Shown here in pieces: positions 1-9,278 of a stretch of DNA of 64,000 nt (its first letter is position 1; every line of letters begins with the position of its first letter). The notes beneath the pieces are model-generated. The model worked only from the letters and a program-made list of their open reading frames with translations. It ran no database searches and was not told the DNA's origin. Made by a program: the position numbers and the translations under genes. The stretch covers positions 6,627,445-6,691,444 of the forward strand of contig NZ_CM001165.1 of assembly GCF_000213055.1 (NCBI RefSeq), in the 5' to 3' direction. Source of the DNA: Streptomyces sp. Tu6071. Lineage in GTDB: Bacteria > Actinomycetota > Actinomycetes > Streptomycetales > Streptomycetaceae.

Positions 1-535
1 GAGTCAGGCGCAGGAGAACGAGCAGGGCGGGCCCGCGGTGCCGCAGACGCGCACCGCGCGGCACCGCAGGATCGTGGACATCCTCAACCGGCAACCGGTG
101 CGCTCCCAGAGCATGCTGGCGAAACTGCTCGCCGACGACGGACTCACCGTCACCCAGGCCACCCTCTCCAGGGACCTGGACGAACTCAACGCGGTGAAGA
201 TCCGCAACAACGACGGCGACCTCATCTACGCCGTGCCGAGCGAGGGCGGATTCCGCACCCCGCGCGCCCCGCTCGGCGAGTCCGCCAAGGAGGAGCGGAT
301 GCGCAGGCTCTCCTCGGAACTCCTCATCTCCGCCGAGGCCAGCGCCAACCTCGTCGTCCTGCGCACGCCGCCGGGCGCGGCCCAGTTCCTCGCCTCCGCG
401 ATCGACCAGGCCGAACTCCACGACATCCTCGGCACGATCGCGGGCGACGACACCCTGCTCCTGATCAGCCGCGACCCGGCGGGCGGCCAGCAGCTCGCGG
501 ACCACCTGCTGCGGCTGGCGGCCCGCGTCGGCTGA
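1..535 (+). CDS. argR: Arginine repressor ArgR (5' end cut by window edge)
   Basis: ArgR is the hexameric repressor of arginine biosynthesis that uses arginine as co-repressor. The frame is open from base 2 (S-Q-A-Q-E-N-E-Q...), and family members start with Met just before this stretch, so the start codon probably ends at base 1; this is inference. Counting from the GTG at 38, a winged helix-turn-helix fills residues 8-68, with the SR pair of the DNA-contact helix at 44-45. The C-terminal oligomerisation and arginine-binding domain (about 90-165) carries the GDD motif at 136-138. argH lies 4.8 kb downstream behind an ARG-box-like palindrome, so the regulator and one target share the window. 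Confidence 0.95.
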   Translation, partial: SQAQENEQGGPAVPQTRTARHRRIVDILNRQPVRSQSMLAKLLADDGLTVTQATLSRDLDELNAVKIRNNDGDLIYAVPSEGGFRTPRAPLGESAKEERMRRLSSELLISAEASANLVVLRTPPGAAQFLASAIDQAELHDILGTIAGDDTLLLISRDPAGGQQLADHLLRLAARVG

Positions 536-569
536 GCCGCCGGACCGCGCGGCCCGCGGCCACATGATC

Positions 570-633
570 ATGAAACCCGCCCTCGCGGGCACACGACCCT
601 CACAAAGAACGTGTGACGAGGGGCGGGTTTCAT
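570..633 (+). promoter_or_regulatory. Hairpin overlapping RBS and start of the Mrr-like gene
   Basis: ATGAAACCCGCCC (570-582) is repeated inverted as GGGCGGGTTTCAT (621-633). An inner pair CACACG/CGTGTG (590-595, 610-615) continues the fold around a 14-base loop. The right arm holds the GAGGGG ribosome binding site (618-623) and the ATG at 632, so a folded transcript would hide both. It may also act as the argR terminator. The pairing is seen directly; a regulatory role is inference. Confidence 0.6.
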
Positions 634-1354
634 GGCATACGGCAGGCAGCCGACGGGAGTACAGACGCGGGCGACCCTCCTGGCCCTCGGCCTCGCCACC
701 GCCTTCGTCGGAGCGGTGGCCCTCCTCTTCCTCCGCCTCGCCCACTGGGCGGGGACACACCCCGTCCCCGCCACGCTCCTGACCGCCCTCTCCCTCCCCC
801 TCCTCTACGCGCTCGTACGGGGCATGCCGCGCGGCCGCGAACTGCGCCGCGCGGCCCTGGCGGGAATGGCGGAGGCGGACGCGGAGTCGGTGGCGGCGGA
901 GCCCACCGTGGTCCTGCCACCGAACGACCCGCGCGACGGCCTCACCGTCCCGCTCCCCGAGCCCTCGGTGGACCTCACCCCGGACGGCTTCGAGGAGGCG
1001 GTGGCGGACCTGTGCCGCCGCGACGGCTGCACGGACGTCGGGGTGGTGGGCGGCGCGGGCGACCTCGGCGCCGACGTCCTGGCCACGGCCCCCGACGGCC
1101 GCCGCGTCGTCATCCAGTGCAAGCGCTACGCCCCCACCCACAAGTCCGGCTCCCAGGACCTCCAGCGCTTCGGCGGCACCTGCTGGACGGTCCACGGCGC
1201 CCAGCTCGCCCTCATGGTCACCACGAGCACCTTCACCGACCCGGCCAGGGACTACGCCGACACCTGCGGCATCCGCCTGATCGACGGCCCGGCCCTGCAG
1301 GCCTGGACCACCGGGGAGACACCGGCACCGTGGGGACCGGCGCGGGTTTCGTAG
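632..1354 (+). CDS. Membrane-anchored Mrr-type restriction endonuclease-like protein
   Basis: A 240-residue protein. Two hydrophobic segments (about 13-38 and 44-63) are followed by a charged linker and a C-terminal domain (about 110-230) resembling the Mrr/PD-(D/E)XK nuclease fold. The catalytic pattern is visible as GADVL (D148) followed by IQCK (Q162, K164), the usual D...QxK arrangement of Mrr catalytic domains. Such proteins cleave DNA, often modified DNA, but the substrate here is unknown. The start is the ATG with GAGGGG eight bases upstream, inside the hairpin described separately. No methyltransferase or helicase partner is next to it, so it is not a classical restriction-modification system. 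Confidence 0.75.
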   Translation: MAYGRQPTGVQTRATLLALGLATAFVGAVALLFLRLAHWAGTHPVPATLLTALSLPLLYALVRGMPRGRELRRAALAGMAEADAESVAAEPTVVLPPNDPRDGLTVPLPEPSVDLTPDGFEEAVADLCRRDGCTDVGVVGGAGDLGADVLATAPDGRRVVIQCKRYAPTHKSGSQDLQRFGGTCWTVHGAQLALMVTTSTFTDPARDYADTCGIRLIDGPALQAWTTGETPAPWGPARVS

Positions 1355-1415
1355 CGGGTCGGCGTCCCACCGGGGGAGAGGGCCGACGGGCGGCTCGTGG
1401 TGCGCCGAAAGGGGA

Positions 1416-2456
1416 TCAGGGAGTGGGTTCCGGTACGGGCGGGGCGACCGGCTCCGCGTCCTCGCGGTCCCGGCGGCGGGAGCGGTGGGCCATGACGGCG
1501 GCGACGAGCGCGCCCGAGATGTTGTGCCAGACCGAGAAGACGGCGGCGGGCAGGGCGGCGAGCGGGCTGAAGTGGGCTGTCGCCAGCGAGGCGGCGAGCC
1601 CGGAGTTCTGCATGCCGACCTCGAAGGCCATCGCGCGGCTCGCGGATGGGCCGAGGCGGGTCAGCTTGCCCGCCCCGTAACCGAGCGCGAGGCCCAGGCC
1701 GTTGTGGAGGACGACGGCGAGCAGGACGGTCGCCGCCGCGGACTTGATGCTGTCGGCGCTCGCCGCGACGACGGCCGCGACGATCGCCGCGATCGCGACC
1801 GAGGAGAGCCACGGCATGACGCCGAGGACGCGCGTCACGATCCGCCCCGCGACCAGCCGTACGAGCAGTCCGCCGAGCACGGGGAGCAGCACCGTCTTCA
1901 GGATGTCGCCCATCATGGCGCCCGCGTCCACGGGCAGGTACGTGCCGGCGAGGAGCAGCGTCAGCGGCGGCGTGATGAGCGGAGCGAGCACGGTCGAGAC
2001 GGTCGCCACCGAGACGGAGAGCGCCACGTCGCCGCGCGCGAGGAAGGTCACCACGTTCGAGGCCGTCCCGCTCGGCGCGCAGCCCACGAGGATCACCCCG
2101 GCCGCCAACTGCGGTGACAGGTCCAGGAGATGGGCCACCAGCCAGCCGAGCCCCGGCATGATCACGTAGTGCGCCACGAGCCCGATCAGGACCGCCCAGG
2201 GGCGCCGCGCGACACCCTTGAAGTCGAGCGGCGTCATCGTCAGGCCCATGCAGAACATGACGACGCCGAGCAGGTACGGCACGTTCGCCGACCACCCGTC
2301 GAAGGTGCCCGGGGTGAGCAGCCCCGCCGCGCCCGCGAGCAGGACGAGCACGGGGAAAACGGTGACGGCGAGCTTGGCCGCACGGTCGGCGCCGGCGCCG
2401 GGGGAGGGAGCGGCGGCTTCGGGCGGAGTCTGTGCGGTGGGGACGCGGGATCGCAT
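1416..2456 (-). CDS. Bile acid:sodium symporter (BASS) family transporter
   Basis: A 346-residue inner-membrane protein with about nine to ten hydrophobic helices. It has the BASS-family signature region GCAPSGTASNVVTFLARGD, in which the conserved Ser and Asn line the substrate and Na+ sites. Family members move organic anions such as bile acids, pantoate or 2-keto acids with sodium; the substrate here cannot be told. The start is the ATG at 2454-2456. No good Shine-Dalgarno precedes it, so the message may be leaderless. The N-terminal 30 residues are Pro/Ala-rich and the C-terminus ends in a charged Arg/Glu tail. It is convergent with the Mrr-like gene. Confidence 0.85.
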   Translation of the reverse strand: MRSRVPTAQTPPEAAAPSPGAGADRAAKLAVTVFPVLVLLAGAAGLLTPGTFDGWSANVPYLLGVVMFCMGLTMTPLDFKGVARRPWAVLIGLVAHYVIMPGLGWLVAHLLDLSPQLAAGVILVGCAPSGTASNVVTFLARGDVALSVSVATVSTVLAPLITPPLTLLLAGTYLPVDAGAMMGDILKTVLLPVLGGLLVRLVAGRIVTRVLGVMPWLSSVAIAAIVAAVVAASADSIKSAAATVLLAVVLHNGLGLALGYGAGKLTRLGPSASRAMAFEVGMQNSGLAASLATAHFSPLAALPAAVFSVWHNISGALVAAVMAHRSRRRDREDAEPVAPPVPEPTP

Positions 2457-2497
2457 TTGCCAATGCAACTGCCGCGTCTCATATGCTCGCAAGCATG
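2451..2497 (-). promoter_or_regulatory. Possible operators upstream of the BASS transporter
   Basis: Two short AT-richer inverted repeats lie at and before the BASS start codon. GCAT-N6-ATGC overlaps the ATG, and ATGCT-N4-AGCAT follows at about 2483-2496. They stand out in otherwise GC-rich sequence and sit where a promoter and operator would be expected. No regulator can be assigned. Confidence 0.3.
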
Positions 2498-2545
2498 TCT
2501 CACGATGTGGACATCCGGCGGCGCGGTGGTCCCGCCCCCCGCGCT

Positions 2546-3301
2546 TCAGTACCGGGTCACCGCCGTTCCCCTGTCCTCCGTCCCCACCACCAGCTTCGCC
2601 CCCGGCCGCGCCCACCGCAGCAGCGTCCGCATCGTCGCGGCCGGGACCGAGAGACAACCCGCTGTCGCGCCCTTGCCGTTGACGTGGAGGAAGATGCCCG
2701 CGCCGCGACCGCGCACCGGGTGCCTGTAGTTGAAGTCGGTGACGAAGGCGTGCGCGTACTGGACCGGGTAGTCGGCCAGGCGCTCGGACTCCTCGGCGCG
2801 GCAGTCGGCCGCGCGGGGCTCGCTCCAGCGGTTGTACGCGCGCGAGGCGTTGTCCTCGCACCACCAGGAGTCCGGGGTCACCGGGCGGTACGCGAGCCGG
2901 GTGCCCTTCGGGGCGGCCTCGTTGCCGAAGGCGAAGGGGAGGCCGAAGAGGCCGGTCGGGGTCGTGTTCGTGCCCTGCTCGCGGCGCGTGCCCTCGACGA
3001 GGCCGCCGGCGCCGAACCGCGCGGCGGCCCGCCCGCGCTCCCGCCACTCGCCGTCCGCGCGCCGCTCCCACCAGGTCAGCGTGCCGTGCGTGGAGCGGGT
3101 GTCCGGGGCGGTGGCGATGAGGAGCTGGCGCGCGCCACCCGTGTCGGCGAGGCGGGCGGGGAGCGGAGGGGCCTGCGCCTCGGCGCGGGGTGCGGCGGCT
3201 CGCTGCGGGGCCGCGAGGGCGGGGGCGGTGAGGGGGCCGAGGAGCAGCGCGGGCAGGAGGGAGAGGGCGGTGGTCGTGCGGAGGCGGAGGACGGGTCTCA
3301 T
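2546..3301 (-). CDS. Secreted L,D-transpeptidase (YkuD-type catalytic domain)
   Basis: A 251-residue protein starting at an ATG followed by a Sec signal peptide (RLR, then a hydrophobic core, then APALA at about residues 26-30). The C-terminal half holds the YkuD-type catalytic motif HVNGKGATAGCLSV near residues 210-223, with the His and the nucleophilic Cys. Enzymes of this fold form 3-3 peptidoglycan cross-links or attach proteins to the wall. An upstream in-frame ATG at 3400 would bury the signal peptide behind 33 Arg/Pro-rich residues and was rejected. The gene lies 89 bases upstream of the BASS transporter on the same strand. Confidence 0.8.
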   Translation of the reverse strand: MRPVLRLRTTTALSLLPALLLGPLTAPALAAPQRAAAPRAEAQAPPLPARLADTGGARQLLIATAPDTRSTHGTLTWWERRADGEWRERGRAAARFGAGGLVEGTRREQGTNTTPTGLFGLPFAFGNEAAPKGTRLAYRPVTPDSWWCEDNASRAYNRWSEPRAADCRAEESERLADYPVQYAHAFVTDFNYRHPVRGRGAGIFLHVNGKGATAGCLSVPAATMRTLLRWARPGAKLVVGTEDRGTAVTRY

Positions 3302-3422
3302 GCGGCAGAACGTAGGCGGGGCGCGGGGGCTCGGCAGCGCGGCGCGGTCCGTGCGGGTGGGGGGCGCGTATCGGCCACCGGGAGGGGGTATTCCGGACAA
3401 CAGTGAGAAGTCGAAAGTTTGT

Positions 3423-3473
3423 TTGACGTGTCCGGGCTCACACCTTTACTCTCCCCCTACGTGATCAGCACGT
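3423..3473 (+). promoter_or_regulatory. Candidate promoter and ACGTG-N5-CACGT inverted repeat
   Basis: In the 420-base gap between the divergent L,D-transpeptidase and DUF805 genes, TTGACG (3423-3428) is followed 16 bases later by TTTACT (3445-3450), a housekeeping-type promoter. Immediately downstream is the repeat ACGTG (3459-3463) / CACGT (3469-3473), a possible operator. The rest of the gap (3480-3721) is GC-rich and shows no convincing gene. Confidence 0.35.
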
Positions 3474-3721
3474 GGGCGCCGCATTCGCGCGCACGTGTCG
3501 GGGGTTCCGTCTTCCTTGCCGCAGGCATGCCACCCGTGTCCACTCCGTGGGCCCCGGGCCGCTCCGCCGCGTCGGAACGCACCCCCGCAACCGCCCGTCG
3601 TCCGGCCTGTCCCCGGCCGGTGGCACCGGCGGTCGCTGCCGCGTCCCGCTCACCGTTCACGACGCGCGTGTCCGCCACGCGCTCACGCAAGGGGCCACCG
3701 CGCCCCGGGGGGTTTCCACAC

Positions 3722-4090
3722 ATGCACTACTACCTCGACGCCTTCAAGAAGTACGCCCAGTTCAGCGGGCGCGCGCGCAGGGCCGAGTACTGGATGTTCC
3801 AGCTGTTCAACATCATCGCGATGGCGATCCTGTTCATCCTCGGGGTCGCCGTCACGAAGGTCTTCTTCGTCCTGTACGGCCTGTACGCGCTCGCCCTCAT
3901 TGTCCCGTCGCTCGCCCTCACGTGGCGCCGACTGCACGACACGGGCCGCTCCGGCGGCTGGTTCTTCATCAGCTTCGTGCCCTTCATCGGCGGCATCTGG
4001 CTGCTCGTCCTCACCATCCTCGAAGGCGACCGGCAGGCCAACATGTACGGGCCCGACCCGAAGGCCCCCGCGGGCGTCCCCCAGTACTGA
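3722..4090 (+). CDS. DUF805 family inner-membrane protein
   Basis: A 122-residue protein with the DUF805 layout: an amphipathic N-terminus (HYYLDAFKKYAQFSGRARR), then helices at about 25-45, 47-65 and 80-105, and the conserved RLHDTGRSGGW motif near 68-78. The molecular role of the family is unknown; members are small inner-membrane proteins. The ATG at 3722 was chosen because the domain begins there. A longer frame from 3419 adds 101 residues that look like random GC-rich translation. Confidence 0.85.
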   Translation: MHYYLDAFKKYAQFSGRARRAEYWMFQLFNIIAMAILFILGVAVTKVFFVLYGLYALALIVPSLALTWRRLHDTGRSGGWFFISFVPFIGGIWLLVLTILEGDRQANMYGPDPKAPAGVPQY

Positions 4091-4108
4091 GCCGCGCGCA
4101 CGCGCACA

Positions 4109-4139
4109 CGGGCCCGACCCCTTCGAGGGGCCGGGCCCG
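4109..4139. terminator. Bidirectional hairpin between convergent genes
   Basis: CGGGCCCGACCCC (4109-4121) pairs with GGGGCCGGGCCCG (4127-4139) around a small UUCG-type loop, 12 of 13 bases matching. It lies 19 bases after the DUF805 stop and just before the end of the convergent flavin-family gene. Confidence 0.7.
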
Positions 4140-4147
4140 TTCCCGTG

Positions 4148-4738
4148 TCAGCGCGCGGGCGTCGGCGGCAGCGGGAGCGGCAGTCCCGGCAGCCCGTCGA
4201 TGCTCTTCGCGATGTGGTCCTTCTTGCCGAAGTACGCGTCGAGCGAGGCGTCGTCCTCGCGCGCGAAGCGCCGCGCGTGCAGGTCGCGCTCCTCCTCGTA
4301 CGCCATGAAGGGCACCGCGTAGCCGCACGTGTCCCTGATCAGCTCGGCGTGCACGACGATCACGGCACGCAGCCCGTGCGGGTCCGGGTCCACGGCCTCG
4401 AAGCGCTCCACGAGGCCGGGGAAGCGCGGGTCGTCGCGGAAGACTGCCTCGCCGTGCCCGTGGACCCGCACGATGTTCGGCGGGCCCTGGAAGGCGCACC
4501 ACATCAGCGTGATGCGCCCGTTCTCGCGCAGGTGGGCGATCGTCTCCGCGTTGCTGCCCGCGAAGTCGAGGTACGCGACGGTGTGCGCGTCGAGCACGGC
4601 GAACGAGCCGCGCACACCCTTGGGGGAGAGGTTGACCGTGCCCTGCTCGGAGAGCGGTGCCGTCGCCGTGAAGAACACGGGCTGTTCCTCGATGAACGTG
4701 CGCAGACGGCCGTCGATGCGTTCGTAGGTCTTTCCCAT
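4148..4738 (-). CDS. Pyridoxamine 5'-phosphate oxidase-family flavin protein
   Basis: A 196-residue protein of the PNPOx-like split-barrel family, which binds FMN or F420 and acts on varied substrates. Visible family features are the strand pattern FFTATAPLSEQGTVNLSPKG (about 22-41), AYLDFAGSNAETIAHL (about 55-70) and the RITLMWCAF strand. The C-terminus ends in a Pro/Leu-rich tail. Substrate and true reaction cannot be inferred. It is divergent from the DUF488 gene across 131 bases and convergent with the DUF805 gene. Confidence 0.8.
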   Translation of the reverse strand: MGKTYERIDGRLRTFIEEQPVFFTATAPLSEQGTVNLSPKGVRGSFAVLDAHTVAYLDFAGSNAETIAHLRENGRITLMWCAFQGPPNIVRVHGHGEAVFRDDPRFPGLVERFEAVDPDPHGLRAVIVVHAELIRDTCGYAVPFMAYEEERDLHARRFAREDDASLDAYFGKKDHIAKSIDGLPGLPLPLPPTPAR

Positions 4739-4869
4739 GGTCCCGATTCTTCATCGCGTGCGCCCGCGCGGGCAGGGGTTTTCACCGCGATCGGACACGA
4801 GGCGGGTTTCGCCGTGCGAGGCGGCGAGAGGTGTCCCAGCATGGTGTGCGGGAGCGAAGGGAGTGCGGC

Positions 4870-6757
<1,888 letters not shown>

Positions 6758-6825
6758 GGCCGCGGCGCGGAGGGCGACCACGCGCCGGGTCGGTGCGCGA
6801 CGGGCCCGCGCACGGCGTTACGTTG

Positions 6826-6872
6826 ACGGGGGCGCCGCCCCCCGGGCACACCGCCCGGAGCGGCGCCCCCGT
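6826..6872. terminator. Strong hairpin between argH and the aldo/keto reductase gene
   Basis: ACGGGGGCGCCGC (6826-6838) pairs perfectly with GCGGCGCCCCCGT (6860-6872), 13 bases. It lies 69 bases after argH and 28 before the next start, so it may end argH transcripts or form an attenuator in the next leader. Confidence 0.6.
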
Positions 6873-6899
6873 CGCCGTACCCTCGCGAAGGAGCCCCCC

Positions 6900-7871
6900 A
6901 TGCCGTTCGCCCGCCTCGCCGCCGCCCCCACCCCCGTCTCCCGCGTCGGCCTCGGTCTCGCCGCTGTCGGCCGGCCCGGCTACCTCAACCTCGGCCGGGA
7001 CCGCGACCTGCCGCCGGGGCGGAGCGTCGAGGAACTGCGCACCCGCGCGCACGACCTGCTCGACGCCGCCTACGAACAGGGCGTGCGGTACGTGGACACC
7101 GCCCGTTCCTACGGGCGCGCCGAGGAGTTCCTCGCCGGGTGGCTCGCCGCGCACCCGCAGGCCACCGACCTCGTCGTCGGCAGCAAGTGGGGCTACACCT
7201 ACACGGCCGGCTGGCGCACACAAGCCGACTCGCACGAGGTCAAAAATCACGCGCTCGCCACCTACGAGCGGCAGATCACCGAGACCAGGGACCTGCTCGG
7301 CGACCGTCTCGACCTCTACCAGATCCACTCCCTCACCCCCGAGAGCCCCGCGCTCACCGACCGCGCCCTGCACGAACGCCTCGCCGTCCTCGGCGCCGAG
7401 GGCGTCACGATCGGCTGCTCGGTGAGCGGCCCGGACCAGGCCGCGGCGATCCACGCGGCACTCGCCGTCGAGGTCGCGGGCCAGCCCCTCTTCCGGACGA
7501 TCCAGGCCACGTACAACGTGTACGAGCACAGCGCGGGGCCCGCGCTGGAGGCCGCGCACGGCGCCGGGCGCTGCGTGCTGGTCAAGGAGGCGCTCGCCAA
7601 CGGGCGGCTCGCGGGCGAGGCGGCACCGCCCGCCGTGCGCGGGATCGCCGGGGAGCTGTCCACGACCCCGGACGCCGTCGCCCTCGCCTTCGTCCTGCGC
7701 GCCCCCTGGGTCCAGGTCGCCCTCTCCGGCGCCGCGACCGTCGCTCAGCTGGACACCAACCTGCGGGCGCTCGCGCTCCCGCTCGACGAGGAACGGCTCG
7801 AACGCCTCGACGCGCTGGGGGAGGACGCGGGGGAGTACTGGCGGACGCGGGCGGGGATGCCGTGGGGGTAG
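6900..7871 (+). CDS. Aldo/keto reductase
   Basis: A 323-residue TIM-barrel oxidoreductase of the aldo/keto reductase family, expected to reduce aldehydes or ketones with NADPH. The catalytic tetrad is visible: D66 in YVDTARSYG, Y71, K96 in GSKWG, and H143 in YQIHS. The C-terminal region VQVALSGAATVAQLDTN matches the nucleotide-binding end of the barrel. Start is ATG after GAAGGAG. The natural substrate is unknown. It stands alone behind a strong hairpin. Confidence 0.88.
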   Translation: MPFARLAAAPTPVSRVGLGLAAVGRPGYLNLGRDRDLPPGRSVEELRTRAHDLLDAAYEQGVRYVDTARSYGRAEEFLAGWLAAHPQATDLVVGSKWGYTYTAGWRTQADSHEVKNHALATYERQITETRDLLGDRLDLYQIHSLTPESPALTDRALHERLAVLGAEGVTIGCSVSGPDQAAAIHAALAVEVAGQPLFRTIQATYNVYEHSAGPALEAAHGAGRCVLVKEALANGRLAGEAAPPAVRGIAGELSTTPDAVALAFVLRAPWVQVALSGAATVAQLDTNLRALALPLDEERLERLDALGEDAGEYWRTRAGMPWG

Positions 7872-7879
7872 GGGCGGGC

Positions 7880-7996
7880 GGGGGAGCGCGGCACCGGGGC
7901 GGGGGAGCGCGGGGCCGGAGCGCCGGGGGAGCGCGGTGCGGGACCGTGGAGGGAACGCGGTGCAGGGCCGTGGGGGGAGCGCGGTGCGGGGCCGTC
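7880..7996. repeat. Five degenerate 21-26 base direct repeats
   Basis: After the aldo/keto reductase stop, GGGGGAGCGCGG-type units recur five times (starts near 7880, 7901, 7925, 7951 and 7974), with later units extended by TGCGGGGCCGT. The array fills most of the 169-base gap between convergent genes. No coding function is apparent. Confidence 0.55.
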
Positions 7997-8040
7997 GGGG
8001 GCGTGCGGGCCTGGGCACTGCTGTCGGCTCGGGGCCGGGG

Positions 8041-8541
8041 TCACAGGCTTTCCGCCCACTCCTCCAGGGCGAGGAAGTCCTCCTCGACGAGCCCGCGCGC
8101 CGGGTCGATGCGCAGGAGCGCCGCCGGGGCCGGGTAGTGGCCGTCCACCCACGCGCGGTCGCTGGGGCCCACTTCGTCGTCGACCCACGCGAAGGGGCGG
8201 CCCGCGGCGTGGGCCACCACCTCGCGCAGCTTCCAGAAGGTGCCGTCCGGGCCGGCCGTCCGCGTCGGCCAGTGCACGTACGGGAGCGCGGGCAGCCCCA
8301 GCTCGGGGGCCACGTACGTGTTCGCCTCGGCCTCCCACGTCGAGGCCCACACCAGCTCGTACCGCCCGGCGAGGGCGCGCAGCCGCTCCCCGTGCGCCGG
8401 GTTGAGGCGCAGCTCCAGTGGCTCGGTCCAGGCCCAGCCCGCCGGGCGGACCGCGCGGGTGAGGTAGCCGGGCAGGCGGCGGCGAGCCGCGGCGAAGGGG
8501 TTGAGGGGGCCGTCGACGTCGAGGAAGAGGAACGGTTTCAT
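8041..8541 (-). CDS. HAD-like domain protein
   Basis: A 166-residue protein starting MKPFLFLDVDGPLNPF. The DxD of HAD motif I is at residues 8-10. A later Ser/Thr segment (LVWASTWEAEAN) and an acidic motif (FAWVDDEVG) fit motifs II and IV of a small HAD fold. Phosphatase activity is plausible but the substrate is unknown. The ATG at 8541 starts the domain directly; a longer frame to 8700 would run over the operator of the neighbouring TetR gene. Confidence 0.75.
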   Translation of the reverse strand: MKPFLFLDVDGPLNPFAAARRRLPGYLTRAVRPAGWAWTEPLELRLNPAHGERLRALAGRYELVWASTWEAEANTYVAPELGLPALPYVHWPTRTAGPDGTFWKLREVVAHAAGRPFAWVDDEVGPSDRAWVDGHYPAPAALLRIDPARGLVEEDFLALEEWAESL

Positions 8542-8672
8542 GAGGCGTCCCGGGGGTCGGTGGGGTCCATTGTGACCGGAGCGCGCGGGGGCGCGCGGGG
8601 GCTCGTACGCGTGGCCTGGCGCCTTCCGTGGTGCGGATGTGTGTCCGCATTGCGAGACGTCACCGGTTCGAG

Positions 8673-8711
8673 TGAGACGTCTCCGATCCTTATGAGACAT
8701 TGATGTCTCAT
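8673..8711 (+). promoter_or_regulatory. TetR-type operator: palindromes before the regulator gene
   Basis: ATGAGACAT (8691-8699) and ATGTCTCAT (8703-8711) form a perfect 9-base inverted repeat with a 3-base centre. Upstream, GAGACGTCTC (8673-8682) is a perfect 10-base palindrome sharing the GAGAC core, and another GAGACGTC occurs near 8652. The cluster lies just before the regulator start and probably mediates autoregulation of the regulator-efflux pair. Confidence 0.65.
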
Positions 8712-8729
8712 TTTGTTAAGGTCGAACAC

Positions 8730-9278
8730 ATGACTGTCGACCGTGATCAGGTGCTGCGCTCCGCCGCCACGCTCCTCGTGCGCCGCTCCGGCTCCACGAT
8801 GGACGAGGTGGCGCGCGCCGCCGGGGTCAGCCGGGCCACGCTGCACCGGCTCTTCGCCGGGCGCGAAGCACTCGTACGGGCCCTGGAGGAGCTGGGCATC
8901 CGCGAGTGCGAGGCCGCCGTGGCCGCCGCGCGGACCGACGAGGGACCCGCCGTGGACGCGCTGCGCCGGCTCGTCGCCGGTCTCCAGGGCCCCGCCCCGC
9001 TGCTCTCCTTCCTGATCACCGAGGCACAGCTCTTCGAGGGCGAGGAGATCGACGAGGGCTGGGCCCGGCTCGACGGCCGCTTCACCGCGCTGTTCGCACG
9101 CGGCCAGCGCACCGGCGAGTTCCGCATCGACCTCAGCCCGACCTGGCTCACCGAGGCGCTCTACGCCCTCATAGGGTCCTGCGGCTGGTGCGTCGTCGAC
9201 GGCCGCGTCGCGGCCCAGGACTTCCCGCGCAATGTGTCCGAGCTGCTGCTCGGCGGGGTACTGAGGAGGACCCCGTGA
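8730..9278 (+). CDS. TetR-family transcriptional regulator
   Basis: A 182-residue repressor. An N-terminal TetR helix-turn-helix is visible at about residues 25-44 (MDEVARAAGVSRATLHRLF), followed by an all-helical ligand-binding domain. The ATG at 8730 places the HTH at the usual distance from the N-terminus; an earlier frame start would run into the palindromic operator. The stop codon overlaps the start of the MFS transporter gene (GTGA), so the two are co-translated. The regulator very likely controls this efflux pump and itself. The ligand is unknown. Confidence 0.9.
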   Translation: MTVDRDQVLRSAATLLVRRSGSTMDEVARAAGVSRATLHRLFAGREALVRALEELGIRECEAAVAAARTDEGPAVDALRRLVAGLQGPAPLLSFLITEAQLFEGEEIDEGWARLDGRFTALFARGQRTGEFRIDLSPTWLTEALYALIGSCGWCVVDGRVAAQDFPRNVSELLLGGVLRRTP

